From positions 7,797,716-7,861,715 of the forward strand of contig NC_087067.1 of NCBI RefSeq assembly GCF_963678635.1: 64,000 nt of DNA, written 5' to 3'. Source of the DNA: Symsagittifera roscoffensis. Taxonomy: Eukaryota; Xenacoelomorpha; Acoela; Convolutidae. The stretch's first letter is position 1; the number at the start of each line of letters is the position of its first letter. The notes beneath the pieces are model-generated. The model was not told the DNA's origin. It worked only from the letters and a program-made list of their open reading frames with translations, and made no database searches. Positions 49,161 through 60,100 of the stretch are shown here, one piece after another. Both the position numbers and the translations under genes were made by a program.

Positions 49161-50974
49161 AAGTTATCGAATCATCCATACATCTTGCGACTGTCCATTT
49201 TTGCTGAGCCAAGATTGGCATCTTCTCAGGCATGTTATTGGACGACCTTAAAAAAATGATATCAGACTGCAGTTAAAAGGAATGTCCTTCAAGCTCATGT
49301 ATTAAATCTTGTTCTGCTACTTGCCAAAATTTGCGTTAAAAAAGCGGTTTGTATAAATGAATCCAAGTTCAAATAGGTGAGAAGAAAGAAGCAAAAACAC
49401 ATAAAATATTAGGATAAAGATTAGTTTTTAAAATACAGTAACATGTTTTTCTTGATTTCAGTGATTGCCCTGGATTCTTTCTATGGCTTTCTTTGGCTCT
49501 TGCTTTTCATGGCTTCTTTGGCTTTCGTTTCTATAACTCAGTGTCTTTTTTCAAAGTTATGACTCTTCCAAAGCAATCCCTGAAGTTAGTTATTCTCTGC
49601 TAGACTTAATTCCTAGAAAAAGGTTTTTGTTCCAACTAAAACAGCGAGGAAATCGTATGCGGTTAAGTTTTATTGTTCCGGCCATTAAAAATCAGGAGGA
49701 ACTATATATTCGGGTGCACCAGTTTTTTTTTCTCCCTCCACGCAAAATCAGCTACCAAAAATAATCATCGAACTGGGTTGAGGTTGATGTCGTCGACCTC
49801 CGGGTGGACTCATTGAAGTCGTTCTCCTGGTTATTAGGATCCACGTTCTCTCGATTTTCAGTTTACTCCTGATTTGCGTAAAAAAGAACCGGCGCTCCCT
49901 TATAGCCGCCATTGACTTCTGGATATCTTAGGTGGCACGACATAGAGTCAATCATGCAGTAATTGCAGAAAGTTTCTGCTCCAATGGCGTAAATGCTAGT
50001 TTGATATGTTTCGGAACCAACTCTTAAGTCAACCAATGTCAATTCCTAAATATATCCGATGATAATTCACCTTTTTTGCGGCAACTTTAACCATTTGTTA
50101 TCAAAGTGTTTCGATTAAAGCTCATCTTTGTCGAAACCCGTTGTTCATATTCCATCATGATCATAATATGCAAAGCAAAATTTACTGAAGTTGATTTATC
50201 AGATGCTATATAGATCATCCAAAACATGCCCTTCAATTCCTGTTTGGCAATTTTCTCCACTAGCGTTATGTTCTTAAACCCTTCTTTCTATATCCGCTTC
50301 TATCTGTGTTGAGGAATAATTGGGCTTAGAGATTGCGTGGTAGACTGAAATAAAGGCATTTCCTACCAATTTCATTGAACTATTTTTTTTCTTCCTTTTC
50401 CAGATAATTGAATTCTCCCTTAGAAAAAAAATAGGAGTGATGGTTGAATGGTCTGGGTGGCGTATGGGTCAATTTTGCATATGCTTTCTCTTTTTTTATT
50501 GAGTATGAGAGTTCAAGCTTTTAAAATTACACTAATTTTTATTTTCGTTTTAAGAAATGAGTGAGGAGTTTGTTTTTAAGTTTACCTTCGATTGACTATT
50601 TGCAGATCCCGACGTTTGTCCTAGCTGAAGTCCCGAAACTCTGGTAATTTTCGCAGGATACATTTTTACAATAAGTATCTGAAAAACGACAAAAAACTAT
50701 AAGAATAGCTCAATTTCAGAAAAAAATAGAGCTATAATTTAGGAAGAAACGTCATTCAGCTGATTTGCAACTCAAAAAATTAAAATAACTCGCTTTTCTC
50801 AAATTATAAAAACTGCCAGGGTTTCAGGAAAATTTTGCAATACGGCATCTTTTATCATTAAACTTGCGCAGTTAAAATTGCAAACTTTTGTCAGTAACTC
50901 ATGTTTTTGAAACTAACTCAGTTCTAACGAAAATTGTTTTTCTGAATTTTTGATTTTAACCAAGTTTAGTATTT

Positions 50975-51115
50975 CTATTGGGGCTAGGTCTTTTACCAAA
51001 CCGACCTTTTACCAAACCACAATGCAATAACTCAATTAGGGGGGCCGATCGTTTAGCAGACCAATCTTTTAGCATAAAAAGTGAAAAATGAGTCTTTTAG
51101 CAGACTAACGTAATA
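50975..51115. repeat. Repeat with iterated TTTTACCAAACC / TTTTAGCAGACC words
   Basis: GGTCTTTTACCAAACC and GACCTTTTACCAAACC are followed by CGTTTAGCAGACC, ATCTTTTAGCATA and GTCTTTTAGCAGAC. The design resembles the GAGATTGTTTAGTAGATC words inside the dumbbell at 58955-60630, so the two may be related families. Confidence 0.45.
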
Positions 51116-52198
51116 AAGTGATGGATGATTGATTGACAGGCTCAAAAAGACGCTCAGTCTGGGGCCAAGCTTTCCCAATTAAGTCAATTATCTCACGATT
51201 TGTCAACAAAAGTATCAACTTCAAAAACACAACAGTCTAAATTTGCGGCAAAACAAAGAGTTACGCGCACAATAACACTCGTGTTGAAATGAAGCGCAGA
51301 AAGAAAATCACTCCAATTTTGCCGCCAAAATGTCTGCAACTGCAAATTAAACAATTATTTTGTCGCCAAAATGTCTAAATTGTAACCTTTTTGCTCAAAA
51401 TCTTAAAGTGGCTGTTAAGATTGTAAACGTTGGCCGTTTATTTTTTGATTGCCGCACTTAATATGTTGAATTTTGTTCAATTTTTTGCACAGTTGAAAAA
51501 AAATTTCATTTTCGGCACTGTTGAACTAACTTTTTTTCGGCACTGTTTTACTTCGGCACTTTTTTACTGCCCCGAGCGAGTTATGACAATTATGCGCAAA
51601 TACAATTTATTTCGTGAGTGAGACTGTCAGAGCAGCCAACCTATTATAAACAGTTTTAAAGGTTGACATATCTGTTTTGATTAATTCTGCTCGGTACGGG
51701 TAAGCTGGAGATATCAGCTCATTTAGCGTCGGAATTCTTATTGTCTGCTTTGAGTTTGACAGCTTTTGCAAATACAGCACGCTTGAGTCTGGCTGAGAAA
51801 AAATTTTAGATCCGATACAGACTTCGCAGAGAACTAATCGAAAACAACTGGAGAAAAAGTTTTTTTTCCATGATTACTTTTTTTTTTGTAAAACCATTGA
51901 ATCTTATCTCGTATACACGCTCTGCTCAGACTTATCAATTTCAAGCAATATCAGCCGAGCAAGCTAATAAAAATTCAAAAAAAACGGTTTAGTGGATTAA
52001 GTAATTTTGAAACGCGAATTTTAAACCCTGACTTTTCAGGGTTTGAAATTCAAGTTCGAACACTGCATTGTTTTTTGATTCAGGCCTAATATTTAAAAAA
52101 AGAGAGACAGAGAGATACAATTTTTGTAACAGTGCTTATGGATGCAAACGTTATGAAGCAGATAAAACTCATGCTCTCAAATTCTTAAATTAAACAGA

Positions 52199-52229
52199 CA
52201 AAGCTGAGCTTCGCATCACTTGTGATACA
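52199..52229 (-). repeat. Short hairpin repeat, minus-strand copy
   Basis: The minus strand reads TATCACAAGTGATGCGAAGC then TCAGCTT, matching the family consensus in reverse orientation. Confidence 0.65.
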
Positions 52230-53820
52230 AAACAAGAAAAAAGTTCGAAAATGACGAAAAAGCCTGGGTTTGAAAAAAACATATGCCAAGACAATAGAAT
52301 GTGAAATAAGCATCGGGAGATAATGTACACCGCGGCAACAAAACCGAAAATACTTTGTCAGAATTCTTTTTTATCCGAAGAAAGACTTGAGAATTATAAA
52401 AAAATGCTCCTCACTCTCTAAACACAAACACTAAAACAACATTATTTGCTCGTCAAATGAAACAATATGAGGCAATAAAGACGATGTAAAATTGACCTTA
52501 ACATATTAAACTCAAAACAGCGAAAAAGAAAAAAGCCGAAAATTAAGAAATGTGGGCGTGTCAGTGCTTTGGGGGTGAGGAGGACACCCTCAAAACAAAC
52601 ACGCTGAAAATTTTTTTGCTCGTCGAAAGACGCAATATGAGGACAATAAGCCGAAGTAATATAATTTCTATTAAGTTTCTTAGCATTTTATGCGAACCAA
52701 AAGTGAGACAATAATGAGTCGAGTTTTTTTCCAAAACCAACTACTTCAAGTTTGAAAAAAAAAAACAGGTACTGTCAGATCGAAAAATTCCAAGTTTTTT
52801 TCGTAACAAATTTTTTGATTTGGCGCGATTGGAGCTTACTCAGTGTTTGTTGGCCTAATTTTTGCTCATGGTTCTGATGGTTTATTAAAAGCCAGTGATT
52901 TTGTTTACGGACGTACTTTCCAGACAAATTTTTGATATTTTTGTAGTTGTGGAATTTTGTTCGAAAATTTTTCAGCTTGGTAGCTTGTAATGCGTGTCTC
53001 ATTAGCTTACAAAATGTGTTTTTGAGATTGGTGGGAAGCTCCACTCCAACTTTTTCAAACAAACTTGTTTAAAGGATTGCAAAATACATTCTCTGTTATT
53101 AAAGAAGCATTGGGTCCAAAAAATAAAGGTCTACAATTTTCAAAATTCCCGACCGATTTTTTTGTTCTAGTTTTTGTAAATTGGATAAGTTGTATCAAAA
53201 AAGTGATTATCATTACCTATGCGATAACCAACGGTATTGCAATTGGGTACCTTAATTTTTCCCGTAAACAGGTATGTTCACAGGACTCATCTCCGAGACG
53301 CACTCATCTACTTGCTTTATTATGACATCAGTTTCAATCACTTATCCGGTCCTTCTTGCGGGAAGGTAACACACCTGCTTGAGACGGCAAAAGCTTGTGG
53401 CTCGAATCCAGTCGGGACTGGTTTTTCGCAAACTAGTTTTTGTGCTTTTTCGGATTTTTGTCTGTCCATTTGTTTTTGTCGGCTCAACTCCCGTAACCCA
53501 ATTTTTTTTTTGAAACCTCAGCTTTCTTCCAAATTGCTGTAATTTCCATGCTTCAAACAATGAGTTTGATTCCAGTCGGGACCTGTTTTTTTGTAAAATG
53601 AAAGATTCCGGCGCTTTTGGATTTGTCTTCACCGGCTTAGTTTCCGCGGAAAAGATATTTTTGAAAGTTTGGTTTATTTCTGGCTTTTTGAAAGCTCCTA
53701 GTGTTGCAGATAGTTTTTTTCAGAATATTTTTGGGCTATTTTTGGACGATTTTTAAAGTTTTTTTTATTTTCTGTTTTTCTTTTCAATGTATTGTAATCA
53801 TGGACATTCATTTCTATATG

Positions 53821-53855
53821 GCAACTGGCGCGAAGCTCAGCTCTGCCTCTGTGTA
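53821..53855 (+). repeat. Short hairpin repeat, diverged copy
   Basis: GCAACTGGCGCGAAGCTCAG then CTCTGCCTCTGTG; stem pairing is partly lost. Confidence 0.6.
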
Positions 53856-54689
53856 AATAAGTGAATGAAGTGAAGACGCTCATATGGGTCCTTTGATGTA
53901 CGCAAATTAGGCTTTCCAACCTAGGCGAGAAGAAGATTGAAGGTTTTTCAGTTTTCAGCTAAAAACATAAAAGGCCTACAAGTTCAGTTGTCTAAAGCTG
54001 GGTTAGTTTTATGTGTTCTTTGAAACTTGAAAAATAGAGTTTTTTACAAAAGTCTATTTTGTTGGGTCTCTTTTAGCTCGTTGACACTTCTCCAACTATC
54101 TGTTGCCTATTTTTTTGGTGTCAAAATCACCTTCATTTGAAACAAACGTAAGAGATGTTTTAGAAACGTTACTGTAAAAAATTTGAAAAATTTCGAACAC
54201 ATGATGTTTTTTCTTGATTTTTTCCTGACTTTCTTTTTCTTAATGGCGTTTGTTTCACTTTCTGTCAACTAGCTGACCATATTACCTGAATAACGCACTT
54301 TATATGACGCGAAACTACACACATTTTTTGTGTTTCAAGCTGAATATTAATGAAGCATTGATAAATTTTACCTGAAGTGTAAATTGTAATGGCGTTAATT
54401 TTAAACTATTTTGCTATTCATCGATCTCTCAAAGATCAGCTTTTAGACTCAAAAAACTTGAGTTTCTGCTACGAGAGTTTTGACAATTTATTTAAAAAAC
54501 CATGCATAATCATCTAATTATGCATACAAATTAATATTATTTCTCTAGAAAAAAGGAGTTCTGTTTCTCTAGAAAAACCTGCCCTCACAAATTATTTCAA
54601 AAGGCGCAAAAAACGTGAATGACCTACTAAAAGGTTTTAATTTTCAAAGTTCTAAGTGAAAAAATGTCTTACTTTCTTTCAGGGGCAGA

Positions 54690-55020
54690 TCTAGGATTTT
54701 CTTGAGGAGGGGGGGGCGGATTTTCAATCGAAAAAATTTCGAAAACTTTGACGCCTTTTTTTAGGTCGGCCAAATTGATTTTCCGAGCTCTACTAAAGCA
54801 AGAAAAAGACGCTGTTGTGGCCAAAAGTTCTGCGCCGCCGGCAACGTTTTGAAAAAACAGGTCAAAAAGAGCTCCCCTTCAAAGCTAGTAGATAATTGCG
54901 CCAAAAGAGCCTTTAGAAAAATTTTAGGGTCGGTCGGCCAAAAATGGATTTCTTAAAAAAGTACCAAAATGGGGGACCCTTCGGGTCGGCAGGCGGTCAA
55001 ATCGCTGAAAGAGAAATAAA
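54690..55020. repeat. Copy of the GGGCGGATTTAGG repeat family (hAT-like end)
   Basis: CAGGGGCAGATCTAGGATTTTC resembles hAT-type termini. The body shares GGTCGGCCAAATTGATTTTCCGAGCTC, CAAAAAG.., TTGCGCCAAAAG and GGGGACCC with the copies at 58153 and 62231, in the opposite order, consistent with reverse orientation. No transposase. Confidence 0.5.
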
Positions 55021-55090
55021 CGCCTATTTATTGGGGGACCCTTCGGGTCGGCAGGCGGTCAAATCGCTGAAAGAGAAATAAACGCCTATA
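54971..55090 (+). repeat. 62-bp tandem duplication
   Basis: Two near-identical units beginning GGGGGACCCTTCGGGTCGGC at 54971 and 55033. Confidence 0.9.
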
Positions 55091-55359
55091 TATCTATTTG
55101 TAAGATATTTGGCTCAGTGGTGAAATCATTTGAAACCGGATTAAAAATTCGCGAGTTGTTTTCAAATATGAGTAAAATTAACCATTCGCGGTGAAAAAAG
55201 AACAGAAGGTTCCGACCCTAGTAAAAGTTAGTAAACGAATTAAAAAAACAGAATTTTCTTCTCTACACATTAAATTAGAGTATTTTGAAGATTTGTGTGA
55301 TTTAGACGAACAATACAATTACGTTGAAAGTAGAAGTAAATACTGAAGCATCCTTTGTC

Positions 55360-55413
55360 TCCTGCGATTTGATTGTATCCTGCGATTTGATTGTATCCTG
55401 CGATTTGATTATA
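55360..55413 (+). repeat. Three 18-bp tandem units
   Basis: TCCTGCGATTTGATTGTA three times, the last with one change. Confidence 0.9.
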
Positions 55414-57122
55414 ATCCCAACCAAATTTAAAAAATAGCCAGGGGGGTGGGTTCACAAAAACTGAAAAATTTGCCGATCATTTTTTAAATTGGCAAAATTT
55501 ATTTTCCGAGCCCTCCCAAATCACTATAAAGACCCTTTTTCGGCCAAAATTTCTGAGCTGCAGTAATATTTTGAGAAAAAAAAAACAAAAAATATTGGAT
55601 TATTAAGAATTATTTGGAGAAAAAAATCCGTTTCAGTGCCAAAAAAAAGCTAGAAATGTTTAAAATTGATTATAATGGAATTGTTTTTAATTAATTGATT
55701 ATAATGACAGTATTATCGATTTGGAAGTCTGAATTTCACATCTGTTATGGTTTCTAATGGATTATTTTGTTTCGGAAATCCAGATTAATAAAAACTCCAT
55801 GGGCGCTCAGCTCAGTGCGGGTTGCTTAGCAAGTAGAACAGAGGGTTTTAACAAAAAATTTTAAAACAGAAATTCAGACACAAGGGGAAAATGCAAAAAA
55901 AAATCTTTTGTTTTTACCTTTCTTTATAAAGAGCGAATAACTCGAAAGAAACTGGAAAACAGCAGAATAAGAGGTAAGTGTAGCCTAAACTCATTCAAAA
56001 TTTAGTTTGACTTAGAGAAGTACTTTTTTAATCATACCAGTTGACCCCCTACCAGAAATCTATGAAAGAGTCAAAATCGGGAAGAAGAAAAAACGCCAAA
56101 CTGTTTTGAAAAAATATCCAATGGAATGACTTTTAGTGAAATGGAACTCGTTTCTAGACACCGTGAAAACTTTTTAAAAGCTTGAATTGCCCCCAAAAGA
56201 GCTTAAATTGGTAAATCACTTGATATTGGGCGGTTATTTGCGTGAACTAGATGTTAGATAGTTGCGTTATGCAATTTGCTTTGTATTTGAGTTTAAAAAG
56301 TTTAAAAACAACCCTAATCTGTGTTTTCTTCAAACAATTAGTTTTTTTGCAAACTCCCCCTAATTTTAGTTCTTATACTATTAGGTATTAATTATTAGAA
56401 TTCTAATTCCCGAGCAAATCCTAGGTTAGCAAACCCTTTAGATGCGCCCTTGAAGTCCTGATGCTCGAATACTTTTTGTGAAAGATTTCAAGTTATCAAC
56501 TCGTTGACTTTCAAGTAATAAATGTAAAATGTAAAAATTTAACGTGTGTTAAAATGTAACAAATAAGTTCGTTAATAAAAGTTATTAAATATTGTTCTGT
56601 TTCTTTATTGACTGCTGTAATCACACGGGTATCTCTTTGAATCTAAAAAAAACAAATTTAAGGCAAATGGGTTTGAAACATAAATACATAATATGAACAT
56701 ATGGTTTCTAATTTTTCATACCCACTAACAAATTATTAAAATTATTTACGGTGAAAAACGGAGCTAATAAGTGATGATAAACCCTTGCTCTTGATTGTTG
56801 TAACTAACTTGCTTAAAATTGAGTCCTTAAATAGATATATAACTCAATATTAATACTATTTTCTTATTTTAAAAAAAAACCTATCTCGCAAGAATTGATC
56901 AATATACTTATGTTAATTTTGAAAGAAAAACAGAACAGAAATTTTGAAGAGCAACGACAGTTATCTGTAAAGAGCTGAACAACTCTTTCCTTAGTAGATA
57001 CATACCCTTTTCTTATTAGATAAATATCCTTAACTATTTTTCACGATGATTTAATTTCAGCTTGGACACAAAATCTTAACTTAACCTTATTTTAGATCAA
57101 GATTTGAGGTCACAAATAGGGG

Positions 57123-60100
57123 TCAAGTTACCCACCCGTGAATGACACTTGTTGGGAACGAGATGGATCTTGGCATGTGCGAATCGGGAGAGGGGGCGTG
57201 GTCGAAAAGGTCACCACTGCTACTGTTGTTCTCACTGGGGTTGTTACTCTGCTCTAGACGCCATTTGGATCGAGGCATCGCCCCCGCATGTTCACTGGTC
57301 ACTACTGCCGCTGAGAAGGGGCGTGGCCGTACCTGAAAAGTAGATGACTCATTTTCATTTCAGTTCCTCGCATATATATTTTTGTTTAATATTTTGAAGA
57401 AAGATCATAAAAATTTGAAGCAAAAAATGCAATTGCTTAAGAAAGGTTCAATTTTACTATGAAAAAAAAAAAGGATTTGTGCAAAGCGGCGCTGTTAAAA
57501 AAATCAGCCGAACTGGATTTCGTGTAAAAATAGTGTGCCACAGAGGGAAAATTCGTAGTAAACGTATCTAATTCTTAAGAATAGGGCGTCCAAACCCCCC
57601 CCCCCCAAATTCACTTCTGATATAGATTCAAGACTAATAAACGGGGGTAAGTGAACCTGAGCAGCTGTGGTGCGGTGCCTGTTTTTGGAGTGGAGTTTGT
57701 TGCGTGAGATGTTGGAGAAAGACTGCACGCTGTGTTCACGTGCACTCCTCAGTCTCCGGTAGTCCGTCTGTCGCTTCATCAGACGACGAGCTTTCCGCTT
57801 CATCCCAATACACCTCCAGATGAGCTGAATAAAACAAATTACAGAAAGATCATGGTCAAAAGTGAACACAAATTAAAACAAGTAAAGTCGGTTGGGTTGC
57901 TGTACAATTTGCACAGAATGCAGAATGTTCCAACAATACCCTTAAAAAACATAAATAAAACTTTTCCATTGTTTTTTTTTGGAAAAATTTGTATTGTTTT
58001 TTTGTACGTCTTGTGATAACAGAATCTGACGGAAGCCTAGAAATAAGGCATATTCCATAGTCACAGTAATGTAGGCAAATTGGACAAAGGTTTCAGTCGA
58101 AAAACGACAAGGAATAAAAACAAAAAAGTTTTCCAATTTTTCCATTTTTTATGGGCGGATTTAGGGGGGACGCCCTTTCCCTCAGGGATTTGACCCCCTA
58201 CCGACCCAAAGGTTCCCCATTTTGTACTATTTTGAGACATTTGTTTTGGTGACGGACCCTAAATTTATACTAAGGGCGCTTTTTGCGCCAATATATACTA
58301 ATTTTGAGGGGAGAGCGCGAGTCGAAAAAACGCAAGTTTTTGGTCAAAATTTTCCAAAAAGTGCCTAAAAACGCCTTTTTTGACCTGTTATTTCAAAATT
58401 TTGCCAAAACAAGTTCTTTTTAGTGCTTTGGGAGAGCTCGGAAAGTCAATTTGGTCAACCTAAAAAAACATAAGAAAACATTTTATCCATGGCAGAACAA
58501 ACTCAACAATTCTGAAAGAAAAAATTAGCTACCAGTATAACGACTGAGATATAGAAGACGAAATTGATTGCCAGAAACAGAATGAGTGCTGCAATTTGTC
58601 CCAATCCCAGAACTCTCCCCCCTCCCAGTTGCACTTCAAGAGGCGGGAAGAAAAGGAGCTGCTGTTGTTGTCGGCCATTAGTAGACACTCCGCCCATCTC
58701 GGAGATGTATTTGATGGCTAGCAGGAGGACGAATATGCAGTGAGACACAATGTACACGCCCTAAAAAGGAGATATCTTTAATTAATAAACTTAAGGCAGC
58801 TCGTGAAAAATATCCACACCTGTAATGATGAGCGTGAGCAAATTTAGTATCTAGGAAGGAAAAATCCTTTTTTTTTATTCCTATACAGAGGGGAGACTAG
58901 TTGAAGATATCCCTATAAAGAAGGTTACGGATCTACTTAACAACCCCCCCCCCCCTATTATGAAAGGGGGGAGATTGTTTAGTAGATCAAAATTGTCAAT
59001 TTTTCTACCGGTCAGAATGCAGCATAATTCGAATTCTCAATAAAAGCTCTGGTGCTAATTTACTGTATTTATTTGTAGGGGTGGAGATTCTTTAGTAGAT
59101 ACTATGCGGGGAGATTGTTAAATAGATCCAAGTTTGCATATTCAAAGGAGTAAAAGTTTCTCTTCTACAGACCCTCTGCTCCTCCCCGTTTTGTTGAAAT
59201 ACAATTTTGAGAAGGTTTTCAAAAATAATTTTTCTGATATAATTCGGACTGAAACATTTCATAGTGTCAACAATTGGTGAATGACAAGGAGACGGGTCTG
59301 ATCCGGACGATGAACTTAAAAGACAATTCTGAGAGACAGTAAAGCAAGAAAAGCAGGAGCAAGGCGCCCAATTGGAAGGAAATTATTTCCAGTTGATTTG
59401 ATGAATTAAAAATGACATTCGAAAAGTAATAAGTTAACAACTGATGCATTTTTAATTCATCAAATCAACTGGAAATAATTTCCTTCCAATTGGGCGCCTT
59501 GCTCCTGCTTTTCTTGCTTTACTGTCTCTCAGAATTGTCTTTTAAGTTCATCGTCCGGATCAGACCCGTCTCCTTGTCATTCACCAATTGTTGACACTAT
59601 GAAATGTTTCAGTCCGAATTATATCAGAAAAATTATTTTTGAAAACCTTCTCAAAATTGTATTTCAACAAAACGGGGAGGAGCAGAGGGTCTGTAGAAGA
59701 GAAACTTTTACTCCTTTGAATATGCAAACTTAGATCTATTTAACAATCTCCCCGCATAGTATCTACTAAAGAATCTCCACCCCTACAAATAAATACAGTA
59801 AATTAGCACCAGAGCTTTTATTGAGAATTCGAATTATGCTGCATTCTGACCGGTAGATAAATTGACAATTTTGATCTACTAAACAATCTCCCCCCTTTCA
59901 TAATAGTCTCCACTTTTAGATGAGCAGTCTCATGCTTTCACTGTGTTAAACTATTTTTTCCCGATTAAGACACCCTTGTTAAAGTAAAACGGTATCAATA
60001 ACACAATCCCTGCTAAAATACTGGTTTTTCATATATCAACTTTGAGGGTAAACTATATTAATCTAGTTAGTCAAAAAATTATTTCAAAATAATTATGAAT

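Larger units (their letters stand above)
47516..57122. other. Gene-free intergenic region
   Basis: 9.6 kb of AT-rich DNA. Open frames here are short, start in poor contexts and show no recognisable product. What it holds is repeats: a MITE-like element (48747), a repeat with iterated CTTTTACCAAACC and CTTTTAGCAGACC words (50975), hAT-like repeat ends (54690), a 62-bp duplication (54971), 18-bp triplets (55360), hairpin-motif copies (52199, 53821), and tRNA-like B-box remnants near 53390 and 53570 (GGCTCGAATCCAGTCGGGAC). Confidence 0.6.

Noticed and set aside
52775-53062. 95-codon minus-strand frame rich in Lys and Asn
   Set aside because: Composition follows the local AT content; there are no splice partners, no domain and no upstream signals.
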